Origin: Anaerolineaceae bacterium
GTDB taxonomy: Bacteria > Chloroflexota > Anaerolineae > Anaerolineales > Anaerolineaceae
Reading direction: 5' to 3'
Assembly: GCA_027348305.1 (NCBI GenBank)
Contig: DAIEPS010000043.1
Span: forward strand, 1 to 11,257
Length of the DNA: 11,257 bases
Position numbers and translations under genes: made by a program. The notes under the pieces are model-generated. The model was not told where the DNA came from and made no database searches. It was given only the letters and a program-made list of their open reading frames with translations. The first letter of the stretch is position 1, and each line of letters starts with the position of its first letter. This document shows positions 1 through 6,711 of this stretch, piece after piece.

Positions 1-699
1 AAAGAGCGGCTTCGCTTCTGAGGGGGTCAGGTTGATCTCGTTCAAAGCGGGTGCGGCGCTCGTTTCGTCGCCGATGTAATCCATCATGATAGCGTTGTTG
101 CTGCTGGCATACGGCCGCGGAAGATCCACACCGCCATCGTAGAGCACCTGCATGGTGAGGAACTCATGCCCCACCCAGGAGGTGTGCAGCAGCTCCAGCC
201 CGTAAGCGGAGCGCTTCTGCATGGCATGATAGGCGCGCTCGTCAAGCACGACCTTGCCGTTGACGTCCAGGTTTTCACGGCCTTCGCGGTAGAGATGATC
301 CTTGCGCAGGTTTCTGAACATGCGCGGACGGTAAACTTTGGCTGCCAGTAAAGGTTTGCCGATCTTCTCAGGCGCGCGGCAAATGTAAACGTTGGCTTCC
401 TTGCCGCCCTTGGCCTTACCGAGGATGTCTTCAAACCAGTGCTGTTCGTAGAACTCCTTGAGCGAATCCACGATCCAGCCATATTCGTGGCGAGAGGCAT
501 GGTAGGAGAACTTGAAGCTGTCCTGTTCGATGGCCGCCTCGATCATTTTCAATTCAAGCGGTTTTTCGATCTTTCTGACCACGTTGGGTCTGGGTTTATT
601 CGGTTTCTTGACCATTTTTAGATTTTTAATAGTTGGTACTGCTTCCATCTCATCCATATCGATGAGGTCGTAATTATCGGTTGTATTGCGTAAGGTCAT
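1..699 (-). CDS. RIO-type serine/threonine protein kinase, C-terminal part beyond the window
   Basis: This is an open frame of 233 codons that starts at the ATG at 699 and runs off the left edge without a stop. Residues 1-60 are polar and lysine-rich. The kinase-like part starts near residue 62. It carries a RIO1-type nucleotide-binding segment GGKEANVY (98-105), the ATP-anchoring lysine in AAKVYRPRMF (K121), a conserved KD...YREGR stretch (133-141), and a hinge-like MMDYIGDE (205-212). In the RIO1 family the catalytic HxD loop and metal-binding Asp follow this point, so they lie outside the window and activity cannot be judged. RIO kinases are atypical Ser/Thr kinases or ATPases; archaeal and eukaryotic members act in small-subunit ribosome maturation, while bacterial roles are poorly known. 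The start is supported by a modest AGAGTGG Shine-Dalgarno about 6 nt upstream. The gene sits behind an attenuator-like leader with a short upstream ORF and a terminator. Family assignment is strong; biological role is not inferable. Confidence 0.88.
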   Translation of the reverse strand, partial: MTLRNTTDNYDLIDMDEMEAVPTIKNLKMVKKPNKPRPNVVRKIEKPLELKMIEAAIEQDSFKFSYHASRHEYGWIVDSLKEFYEQHWFEDILGKAKGGKEANVYICRAPEKIGKPLLAAKVYRPRMFRNLRKDHLYREGRENLDVNGKVVLDERAYHAMQKRSAYGLELLHTSWVGHEFLTMQVLYDGGVDLPRPYASSNNAIMMDYIGDETSAAPALNEINLTPSEAKPLF

Positions 700-746
700 T
701 GGGTCCACTCTTTGTAAAGATGTTACTTTTCATCATGCTGTGGGGA

Positions 747-776
747 TAAAAAACCACAGGTGTTGGGCACCTGTGG
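747..776 (-). terminator. Intrinsic terminator in the RIO kinase leader (attenuator candidate)
   Basis: Perfect 9-bp arms CCACAGGTG and CACCTGTGG (776-768 and 762-754 on the minus strand) enclose a 5-nt loop. They are followed immediately by six T residues (753-748). This is a textbook Rho-independent terminator for minus-strand transcripts. It ends about 48 nt before the kinase ATG with no room for another clear promoter, so read-through or antitermination would be needed to express the kinase. A five-base pairing between leader codons 12-13 (TGTTG) and CAACA at the terminator loop is one possible but weak antiterminator contact. Confidence 0.82.
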
Positions 777-787
777 CATGAGTTCGA

Positions 788-809
788 GGATTGAAGAATG
801 TCTTAATCC
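788..809 (-). promoter_or_regulatory. Small stem-loop between leader peptide and terminator
   Basis: In the leader RNA, GGATTAAG (809-802) can pair with CTTCAATCC (796-788) with one bulged C and a 5-nt loop. It sits just after the leader-peptide stop codon and just before the terminator stem. In a leader attenuator this would be a natural place for an intermediate or pause hairpin. It is weak alone, and the call rests on its position. Confidence 0.35.
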
Positions 810-813
810 GGCT

Positions 814-864
814 TCACGAGGCGCGCAACAATACACTTTTTGAGGTTGAGATGACTTTTTCCAT
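814..864 (-). CDS. Putative 16-residue leader peptide upstream of the RIO kinase
   Basis: This is a 16-codon ORF (MEKVISTSKSVLLRAS, stop TGA) beginning 8 nt after an excellent Shine-Dalgarno, AAGGAGG (880-874). It lies between a strong promoter and an intrinsic terminator, with the kinase gene next. That is the arrangement of translation-coupled attenuators. It has no run of one amino acid codon as in biosynthetic leader peptides, so the signal, if any, may be ribosome stalling or general translation state. The segment over its start codon (871-864) can pair with codons 11-13 (833-826), giving an 8-bp stem with one G-U pair, so initiation could be modulated by structure. A longer overlapping frame starting at 929 would begin inside the -35 box and was not preferred. 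The function is inferred from layout only, and the peptide matches nothing I recognise. Confidence 0.6.
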   Translation of the reverse strand: MEKVISTSKSVLLRAS

Positions 865-900
865 ATCGTTGTGCCTCCTTTCGCTTTGTAAGATAAGGTG

Positions 901-929
901 AGTGTATCAAATGGCAGGTGGAGTGTCAA
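901..929 (-). promoter_or_regulatory. Near-consensus sigma-70 promoter for the RIO kinase leader
   Basis: On the minus strand a perfect TTGACA (929-924) is followed by a 17-bp spacer and TACACT (906-901), which matches the TATAAT consensus at four of six positions. Transcription would begin near 894, about 15-20 nt before a strong Shine-Dalgarno. No comparable promoter was seen between the terminator at 747-776 and the kinase start at 699. Kinase transcripts therefore probably start here and must pass through the terminator. Confidence 0.75.
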
Positions 930-937
930 GTAGTTAA

Positions 938-994
938 GTGATTAGTGATTTGTGATTCGTAAATCGTCAAAACCAGTAATCAGTAACGAGTAAT
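938..994. repeat. Two degenerate heptanucleotide tandem repeats in the divergent intergenic region
   Basis: Two short arrays with a 7-bp period lie side by side. GTGATT recurs at 938, 945 and 952 with a variable seventh base. Then CAGTAAT, CAGTAAC and GAGTAAT follow in direct succession at 974-994. They lie between the RIO kinase promoter and the lipoprotein gene and encode nothing. The same 7-bp periodicity appears in another intergenic region of this window at 3633-3674. The rest of the 930-1144 gap contains only a possible -10 box. Confidence 0.6.
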
Positions 995-1005
995 CATGCA
1001 CTCAG

Positions 1006-1037
1006 GTGAAAAGTTAAAAAACAAATTGCTCTATAAT
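1006..1037 (+). promoter_or_regulatory. Possible promoter for the propeller/binding-protein lipoprotein
   Basis: A perfect TATAAT lies at 1032-1037. The best upstream partner is GTGAAA at 1006-1011 with a long 20-bp spacer, so the -35 is poor. The box would place transcription initiation about 100 nt before the ATG at 1145. The gene further right has the same CTATAATTAA context at 3194-3203. Confidence 0.35.
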
Positions 1038-1144
1038 TAACAGATCCAAAACAGGTGGGAAGAGCATCATTGTTTCGTGCATTTGGAGTCCTGAAAACAA
1101 TAACCATGCCTTTCACCTTCAATTAGACTATTGTGAGGGACTAT

Positions 1145-3145
1145 ATGAAAAAACGCGGATTACTAATTGTTAGTTTTTTGGTGTCTTTATCAATAATTAT
1201 CACAAGCTGCTCGACCGTAAAGGCAACAGAAACCCCTGTTTTACAAAAAACTGAGACTGCTGGTATTGCGACCAAGATTCCGGCGACCTCCACGCCGACA
1301 CTCACACCTACACCCAAACCGATCCCCTGCGAGATCACTTTCGACACAGATCGAGATGGCAATTGGGAAATCTACAAAACCAGCCCGGATGGAACCGGCA
1401 CGGTCAATCTCACCAATAATCCAGGTGATGATCACGCCCCGGTATTTTCACCTGACGGGGATCAAATCGCTTTTGTATCCAACCGGGAAAACGGAAACGA
1501 ACCGGGTAAATTCATCTACATAATGAACTCAGACGGCAGCAATATACGCCGGCTCACCCATGAAGAGAATTGCGAAGATCCCGATTGGTCTCATGATGGA
1601 AAATTGATCACTTATTCCAATAATGGTGATATTTGGATTATCCCCGCCGATGGCAGCGGCAATTCGGTAAAGCTCCGTGAAAGCCCGGAGGAAGACATGT
1701 TTCCAACCTGGTCGCCTGACAGCACCAAGATTGCCTGGATTGTTGATAACAAGCAGGGCAGAAATGCTTATGTGATGAATGCGGATGGCAGCAATGTCAC
1801 CCAGGTTGGTTTCAATAATCGATCATATTTCGTAAAATGGATCCCTGACGGACGCCTGCTGACCGGTTGGATTTGGGAAAGCAAGGATGAACTTTGCCAG
1901 AATTGCATCAGCAATATTGATGGAACCGGCATAATCAGTGCCGGTGGCAAGGGAGAAATTGTCAATTATCTGGCCACCTGGACGATGGATGGAAACAGGG
2001 CTGAACTGGTCGATACGGACCTCATCACTGGAAACCCTGATATTTTATTGGTCAGTAAATACTTGCCCGATACATTGAATATTGGAATAGGTGCGATCAA
2101 TCTTTCCAACAGCCCCGCCAACGACCGTAATCCCGACGCGCCCATAAACTGCGGAGGCGGATGGACCATGGACCCGGAAGCAGCAGCAAATGGTCAACCT
2201 GGCGAGACCGCCGCTTCAACACCTGAACCCGCCGAAATCTTTATCGGTTACACCGGCGATAATCAGGCTGACTGGCAGCGTAAGAATGATTTTGACAAAG
2301 CCTGCGGCGAATTGGGCATCAAGTGCGCCTATGGTGAAATATCCGATCTACTCAAACAAAAAGTCAGCGCGATCGTGCTGAATTCAAGCCCTGACAACCC
2401 TCAAAACACCTCTCCAGCCATCAATGACGCGCTCAAAATGGGCATCCCCGTTTTGGTGCTGGATGCAGAAATTAACCTGGAAGGGGTGTACTCGGTTACC
2501 GTTGATCATGGCGACATGATTCGCGCGACCTTGGATCACCTGTTTAAAGACAGTGATGGTGCCGGCGAGTTTGCTTATTTCGATTTCAGCCCGACCCAGC
2601 AGGATGCTGAATTGATAAAAGGAATTTTGGAGAAAGAATATCCAAAGGTAAAAGTAGTCACCACAGATACCCAAAAATTCAACTTGAAAGAAGACAAGAG
2701 ATTCGTTAATGAACTACTATCTGCCTACCCTGCACTAAAAGCCATTTGGACCAATGCGGGTTATGACAATGCGATTTTCGGAATTGTCGAGCAATACAAC
2801 GATCCGACAAAATACCCAAAACTTAAATGCGGCGATTACAAAGACGGCTTCTATATCTGGAAAGACCGATTGGTGGACTACCCGAAATTTGACTGTGTCA
2901 GCGTGAGCAACCCACCCGGCATTGCCTATGATGCGGCGTATGCTGCGTTTTTAATGGCCAGCGGCAGCGAAATTAATGAATCCGCATTAGGTGGAGAATT
3001 CGGTAACGCCTTTATTGTCGATTTCCCGGTGATCACGAATGAAAACTTGTTGACCGAGCTTGAAAAGATCCAATACGAAAAAAGTGATCATGTTGTCGAT
3101 CAATTGATGAACCCGGATGAAATTAAGAATAATTGGTTTAAGTAA
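1145..3145 (+). CDS. Lipoprotein fusing a TolB/PD40 beta-propeller to a periplasmic sugar-binding-protein-like domain
   Basis: The chosen ATG (1145) gives 666 residues and lies 5 nt after GAGGGA; a GTG four codons upstream would overlap that Shine-Dalgarno. Residues 1-21 form a lipoprotein signal peptide (KKR, hydrophobic core, lipobox ITSC), so Cys22 is probably lipidated and the protein extracellular. A Thr/Pro-rich tether covers about 28-61. About 62-340 contain six PD40/TolB-like blades, with recurring FSPDG, IMNSDGS, WSPDS and VMNADGS motifs. A second Thr/Pro linker (about 341-360) leads to a type 1 periplasmic-binding-protein fold (about 363-640): IFIGYTGDNQADWQ, IVLNSSPDNPQ, GIPVLVLDAEI, AIWTNAGYDNA. 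This resembles RbsB/LacI-type sugar binders (Peripla_BP_4). No ABC permease or ATPase gene is adjacent, so it may be an orphan sensor or receptor rather than a transporter subunit. The individual domains are known folds; their fusion is unusual, and the ligand is unknown. Confidence 0.8.
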   Translation: MKKRGLLIVSFLVSLSIIITSCSTVKATETPVLQKTETAGIATKIPATSTPTLTPTPKPIPCEITFDTDRDGNWEIYKTSPDGTGTVNLTNNPGDDHAPVFSPDGDQIAFVSNRENGNEPGKFIYIMNSDGSNIRRLTHEENCEDPDWSHDGKLITYSNNGDIWIIPADGSGNSVKLRESPEEDMFPTWSPDSTKIAWIVDNKQGRNAYVMNADGSNVTQVGFNNRSYFVKWIPDGRLLTGWIWESKDELCQNCISNIDGTGIISAGGKGEIVNYLATWTMDGNRAELVDTDLITGNPDILLVSKYLPDTLNIGIGAINLSNSPANDRNPDAPINCGGGWTMDPEAAANGQPGETAASTPEPAEIFIGYTGDNQADWQRKNDFDKACGELGIKCAYGEISDLLKQKVSAIVLNSSPDNPQNTSPAINDALKMGIPVLVLDAEINLEGVYSVTVDHGDMIRATLDHLFKDSDGAGEFAYFDFSPTQQDAELIKGILEKEYPKVKVVTTDTQKFNLKEDKRFVNELLSAYPALKAIWTNAGYDNAIFGIVEQYNDPTKYPKLKCGDYKDGFYIWKDRLVDYPKFDCVSVSNPPGIAYDAAYAAFLMASGSEINESALGGEFGNAFIVDFPVITNENLLTELEKIQYEKSDHVVDQLMNPDEIKNNWFK

Positions 3146-3194
3146 AGTAATAATTGGACTAAATACCAGTGACATTCAATTACCTATGCAAAGC

Positions 3195-3200
3195 TATAAT
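3195..3200 (+). promoter_or_regulatory. Possible -10 box before the STAS-like gene
   Basis: A perfect TATAAT lies 46 nt before the ATG at 3246, inside the 100-nt gap after the lipoprotein gene. No good -35 is seen at the usual spacing; GTGACA (3169-3174) is 20 bp away. It suggests independent expression, weakly. Confidence 0.35.
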
Positions 3201-3245
3201 TAATGACGGCTTAGTTCAATTTGATTATTACTATTAGAGTTGATC

Positions 3246-3632
3246 ATGCAATACTCTATTACTTACAATAACGAAAAACAATTCATTTTGATCACCCTGG
3301 TGGGTGAAATTGATATTCCAATCATGCAAAAAGCCATAAATGAGGCGGATCAGGTCATCATTGAGCATCAGTGCAACAGGATCATTGGTGATTTTCGAGA
3401 AACGCTCTTTTCAGCGGGCACTCTGGATATTCTTCACCTTTATGAATTTTGGATCAAAACCTTAAAAGCCAACCACATTGCACCTACTGAATCCAAAAGG
3501 GTCATTTTCATCAAACCGGATCAAAAGAACTGGGACAATTTCCATTTCTTTGAGACCATTTCTGTGAACCGGAATTCGCGAGTAAAGATCTTTTACGATT
3601 TGGATAAGGCAGTTGAGTGGATTTGCAAGTAG
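3246..3632 (+). CDS. Small STAS/SpoIIAA-like protein of unknown function
   Basis: This encodes a cytoplasmic protein of 128 residues with no signal peptide or membrane segment. The ATG at 3246 is preceded by AGAG with 6-nt spacing; a TTG two codons upstream would start one base after that motif and is less likely. The predicted order is beta (ITLVGEID), helix (IPIMQKAINEADQVIIEH), beta (RIIGDFRET), helix, beta (KRVIFIKP), helix, then a final RVKIFYDLDKAVEWI segment. That alternating layout and the closing F-D-x-x-x-A-x-x-W motif are typical of STAS or SpoIIAA-like small proteins. True anti-sigma antagonists carry a phosphorylatable Ser/Thr near the second helix; here the DFRETLFSAGT stretch offers candidates but no clear match. 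No kinase or phosphatase partner is adjacent. The fold is inferred by eye, and the function is unknown. Confidence 0.55.
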   Translation: MQYSITYNNEKQFILITLVGEIDIPIMQKAINEADQVIIEHQCNRIIGDFRETLFSAGTLDILHLYEFWIKTLKANHIAPTESKRVIFIKPDQKNWDNFHFFETISVNRNSRVKIFYDLDKAVEWICK

Positions 3633-3676
3633 ATTCGTAATTCGTAAAAAATTATATTGGTTCACGGTTCACGGTT
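3633..3676. repeat. Two heptanucleotide tandem repeats in the gap before the flavin-reductase-like gene
   Basis: ATTCGTA is repeated exactly twice at 3633-3646. TTCACGG is repeated exactly twice at 3661-3674 and continues with TT. Both have a 7-bp period, as do the arrays at 938-994. The segment is noncoding and AT-rich in between. Confidence 0.6.
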
Positions 3677-3703
3677 TTCAGCACCAAAAAGAAAGGGGTC
3701 AAG

Positions 3704-4348
3704 ATGAAAATTGATATTGGCGGGGTTAAACCGGATAATTTCGTTGACCGCTGGCCGGGAGAATTTGAGATTTTTTCGCATTTTGAAATGGCGCTGGGCA
3801 TCCCTCACGCGCTGTTTTTGATCACCACGTTCAAAGAGAATGGCAAACCAAATGCGTGCTTTCAATCGTGGAGTTCGTTCTATGGCGACTGTGGCGGGTA
3901 TTATGTGATGACTCCACTGCTGATGCACTCCCATACCTATCAAAACATCCTGCGCGACAAGGAATTCTGCATCAATTTCATCCATACCGGCTATTATGAA
4001 GCCTGTTATCGAACCATTTTCAAAAATGATGAAGAATGTGACGAACTTGCGGCAGGCGGATTCACCCCAGAAACGGCCAGCCACATCGCCGTACCGCGCA
4101 TCAAGGAAGCATTCATGTCGTTGGAATGCCGCCTCAAAAGTGAGATGGACCTTTCAGGCAAGGGCAAACAATCGCTGGTGATCGGTGAAGTGCTCTCCGC
4201 GGCGGTGGAGGAAGAGTACATCAACGGCGCCGAGAAGAAGTACGGCCCCGACGGTTTCATGTATTACGGCTACGCGTTGAAGGATTTTGCCTCAGGGGAT
4301 GAGGGAGAGCGTAAGGTGGCTTGTTTGAATGTGATCAGGAAAGGGTAA
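3704..4348 (+). CDS. Flavin reductase family protein (FMN-binding split barrel)
   Basis: This encodes 214 residues with a clear Shine-Dalgarno (AAAGGGG, 6 nt before the ATG). The N-terminal half has the flavin-reductase-like split-barrel pattern: ALGIPHALFLITTFKENGKPNACFQSW (about 29-55), a strand YYVMTPLL, then H-T-Y-x-N-I-x-R-D-K-E-FCINF (about 75-91), where family members place FMN phosphate and ring contacts. The C-terminal half holds a strand-rich ECRLKSEMDL...QSLVIGEVLSAAVEE typical of the family dimer core. Members bind FMN and either reduce flavin with NAD(P)H or act as flavoproteins on small substrates; the substrate cannot be read here. It is soluble and stands alone, with microrepeats before it and a repeat fragment directly after its stop. 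An alternative is a pyridoxamine-oxidase-like split barrel, but the sequence pattern favours the flavin reductase branch. Confidence 0.72.
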   Translation: MKIDIGGVKPDNFVDRWPGEFEIFSHFEMALGIPHALFLITTFKENGKPNACFQSWSSFYGDCGGYYVMTPLLMHSHTYQNILRDKEFCINFIHTGYYEACYRTIFKNDEECDELAAGGFTPETASHIAVPRIKEAFMSLECRLKSEMDLSGKGKQSLVIGEVLSAAVEEEYINGAEKKYGPDGFMYYGYALKDFASGDEGERKVACLNVIRKG

Positions 4349-4377
4349 GATGAACGTGGTCAGGCGGATACAAAATT
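4349..4377 (+). repeat. Degenerate copy of the 6660-6689 intergenic repeat
   Basis: This 29-nt segment begins directly after the flavin-reductase stop codon. It aligns to 6660-6689 with 24 matches in 30 columns, sharing GATGAAC, TGG, CAGGCGGAT and a final ATT. Unlike the second copy it lacks the left arm of the stem-loop. The remainder of the 4378-4587 gap is AT-rich and holds only a possible promoter. Confidence 0.5.
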
Positions 4378-4442
4378 AGCCGGACTCAACTTCTACTGAT
4401 TTATTGATAGCAATAACGAACCAACACTCTCAGAATTAACAT

Positions 4443-4451
4443 TGTTATAAT
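4443..4451 (+). promoter_or_regulatory. Possible extended -10 promoter for the GT-C-like membrane protein
   Basis: The sequence TGTTATAAT matches an extended -10 element (TG, one base, perfect TATAAT). No convincing -35 lies upstream, as is often the case for extended -10 promoters. It is about 137 nt before the start codon at 4588, leaving a fairly long untranslated leader without obvious structure. Confidence 0.4.
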
Positions 4452-4587
4452 TTATACAGTTCTGCATCAAATTTAACCATTTACAAAGCGGGATTTTGTA
4501 TAAATATCTTGTATTTCTTACCAGAAATTCACGATGATTAAGACACAAGCAAAGCACTAAAAATGAAGGAAGTAAGGATATTGTGAA

Positions 4588-6624
4588 ATGACTATACTAA
4601 GAATTCTATTGCTGTTTATTGTGATCGGTTCCGGAATTCTTTTTCTGATAAGAAAGTTATCCGTCTCGCAGTTTTTGGCTCCCTTCATCACAGTTGCAGG
4701 AATAACTGTAGTTTTATATAGCTTTGCTCTAGTTAATCTTCTTAAACCAGGATTGGTGATCACTGTTGCAGCGCTGCTGATCTTGGGAATTCTTTCTTTT
4801 CTGGATTGGCCCATAAAAAAGAAGGCTGAAAGAACGAAGATACAGCCGCCGTTAGCAGCATGGATGGTCATCTTTTTCGTGATCGCAGTTTATAGCGCCG
4901 GAACGTTCTTTTATCAATGGGATGAATTTTCTTATTGGGGAGCAATTTATCGATACTTAATGGCCACCAACCATCTGCCTGACCTGGCGAGTAATTTCTC
5001 GGTCACGGTTTACCCTCCATTTACAGCACTCTTCCAATATTTTACAGGGACGATCCTCAAAAATTCTGAATCAAGCGCCTACTTTGGTCATTTGCTGCTT
5101 TCTTTCAGCGCAATTATTGCCATCCTGCCCAATAAAAAATGGGGAGATTGGAAGAAATATTTCCCTGCTTTATGCCTGATCACCTTGTCCGTCTTTTCAT
5201 TTGATCTACGGTTTCAATCGTTGTATGTGGATCTGTCTTTAGGGTTGTTCTTTGCCGCGGGATTAGCCTCTTCATTCTTTAATGACGATCAATCCACTGA
5301 ACGGCTGCTCAGCGTGATCCTGGCTTCAGTTGCCCTCACTTTAACAAAACCGCTGGGTTTCACGCTTGCCGTTATCCCTGTCGGAATCCTTTATATTGAT
5401 GTACTCGTGAAAAGATTTCAGGGTAATTCATTAAAAAGTATTATCAAATCATTGTTCGCCCCTTTAGCGCAGCCAAAGATCATCATCCTCATCGGCATTA
5501 CCTTGTTGGCGTACTTAAGTTGGAGCATCCATACCAGACCCTTTAACAACACCAAGGTCAACCTGAGTTTTAATGCAAACCCGGTTACCTCTGAAGAGAT
5601 CTACCCGGGTGATATAACCACCTTCCTTTCAAGTTTGAATGATCAACAGATCCTGTATGATACAAACGTTTCTTTACTCAATCAGCCTAAAGAAATTGAT
5701 ATCAGTCTGGTCAGTATCTTGCGGGTTTTTACAGCCAACAACCCATATCAAACAAGGCTGCTGATCCACAGCTATATCCAAAGTTTTTCGGTCAACACCT
5801 TTTTGACGGTAAAATTCACCTGCCTGACTGCCCTGCTTTTTATATTGTTCGTTACGCTGATCATCCGCATTACAACTTCACCAAACGAACACAAAACAAA
5901 CACATTATCCCGAAATACGCTGATCTTATTGGTCGGTTTTGTGATCTATAACTTTGCCCTGCTATTTGCGTATATTTTTTACTTCCCCCCCGCAGATGCG
6001 ATCAAAACACCAGAGGTGGGCCGGTATCTTTCAAGTTATTTATTAGGATGGTGGATGCTGATCGTGTGCGTCCTCCACGAACAAAAATCACTGGAAATTC
6101 CGTGGATTAAAGTTCAGGCGTCAAGTTTTGTCACAGTGGGTCTGCTGTTTTGTTTTGTGTACATGATCCCATTCCCGGCCTATGTGCATTCTCCCAACTC
6201 GGCAAGTGCTCAAAGATTTGAGATCAATCGAATCTATAAAGCGGTCGGCGGTCGGCTCACAGGCGAAGACAAGGTCTTTGATGTCTGGCAATCCGATCTC
6301 TCTTATGGGCTTAATCATTTCATCATGAAATACCTGCTGACCCCGGTACCCTCCAATATTTACGGTTGGCGGCTAAGCCCAAAGAGTCTCGCTGAAGATA
6401 AAACCGAAGACCAATATGGGATCTTGCACGAAATGAGCCCGGAGGAATGGCTGAAGCTATTGAATGATCAACACTACACCTATGTATTGATCAGTTCGTC
6501 CGATGAGGGTTTTTGGGATGATTACGGCGTTCTGTTTGATACCTTTGAAGACAAAAATGTTGCCCAGCTCTTTGCTGTGACACCCACCGGATTGACCAAT
6601 GTCCCCATCCAGGTTAAATATTGA
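4588..6624 (+). CDS. Polytopic membrane protein, probable GT-C-type glycosyltransferase
   Basis: This encodes 678 residues with about 12-13 hydrophobic segments by eye. Four lie before residue 108 (around 5-22, 29-50, 54-72, 89-107), others around 165-275, 297-313, 405-425, 440-465, 478-495 and 513-530. A soluble C-terminal region follows (about 535-678). The first large external loop begins YQWDEFSYWGAIYRYL, with D112-E113. An acidic pair at this position is the hallmark of GT-C enzymes, which use polyprenyl-phosphate sugars on the outer membrane face. A long external loop (about 315-400) sits mid-protein. No PMT, STT3 or ArnT signature was recognised, so the acceptor (lipid, polysaccharide or protein) is unknown. 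The start has AAGGA 10 nt upstream, somewhat far. The gene is AT-rich compared with metG (25/60 and 24/60 G+C in two lines against 36/60 in one metG line). It stands alone, so no pathway can be deduced. Confidence 0.65.
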   Translation: MTILRILLLFIVIGSGILFLIRKLSVSQFLAPFITVAGITVVLYSFALVNLLKPGLVITVAALLILGILSFLDWPIKKKAERTKIQPPLAAWMVIFFVIAVYSAGTFFYQWDEFSYWGAIYRYLMATNHLPDLASNFSVTVYPPFTALFQYFTGTILKNSESSAYFGHLLLSFSAIIAILPNKKWGDWKKYFPALCLITLSVFSFDLRFQSLYVDLSLGLFFAAGLASSFFNDDQSTERLLSVILASVALTLTKPLGFTLAVIPVGILYIDVLVKRFQGNSLKSIIKSLFAPLAQPKIIILIGITLLAYLSWSIHTRPFNNTKVNLSFNANPVTSEEIYPGDITTFLSSLNDQQILYDTNVSLLNQPKEIDISLVSILRVFTANNPYQTRLLIHSYIQSFSVNTFLTVKFTCLTALLFILFVTLIIRITTSPNEHKTNTLSRNTLILLVGFVIYNFALLFAYIFYFPPADAIKTPEVGRYLSSYLLGWWMLIVCVLHEQKSLEIPWIKVQASSFVTVGLLFCFVYMIPFPAYVHSPNSASAQRFEINRIYKAVGGRLTGEDKVFDVWQSDLSYGLNHFIMKYLLTPVPSNIYGWRLSPKSLAEDKTEDQYGILHEMSPEEWLKLLNDQHYTYVLISSSDEGFWDDYGVLFDTFEDKNVAQLFAVTPTGLTNVPIQVKY

Positions 6625-6645
6625 GCCGAACCCGCTTTCCTCTTA

Positions 6646-6695
6646 TGGTGCATCGCCCCGATGAACCTGGGGCAGGCGGATGCACCATTCCTTTT
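6646..6695 (+). terminator. Large stem-loop followed by a T-rich tract after the GT-C-like gene
   Basis: Perfect 9-bp arms TGGTGCATC (6646-6654) and GATGCACCA (6679-6687) contain an inner GCCCC/GGGGC pair (6655-6659 with 6669-6673). The sequence TTCCTTTTT follows. It lies 22 nt after the stop codon and could end transcription of the upstream gene. Its right half belongs to the repeat also found at 4349-4377, so it is also part of a dispersed element. Confidence 0.6.
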
Positions 6696-6711
6696 TATTG
6701 GGATGTTTAAT

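Noticed and set aside
84..500. A 138-codon minus-strand frame rich in Ser and Arg
   Set aside because: It is the out-of-frame shadow of the RIO kinase, whose frame shows clear kinase motifs over the same bases.
723..929. A 68-codon minus-strand frame overlapping the RIO leader
   Set aside because: Its start lies in the -35 box, upstream of any transcript from this promoter, and it runs through the terminator stem. The 16-codon ORF with AAGGAGG fits far better.
930..1144. A CRISPR array suggested by repeated short units
   Set aside because: The units are 7 bp, directly adjacent and without spacers, and no cas gene is nearby.
4563..4586. A 7-codon ORF just before the GT-C-like gene, considered as a leader peptide
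   Set aside because: It has no Shine-Dalgarno, no nearby terminator or structure, and such tiny ORFs arise by chance in AT-rich DNA.
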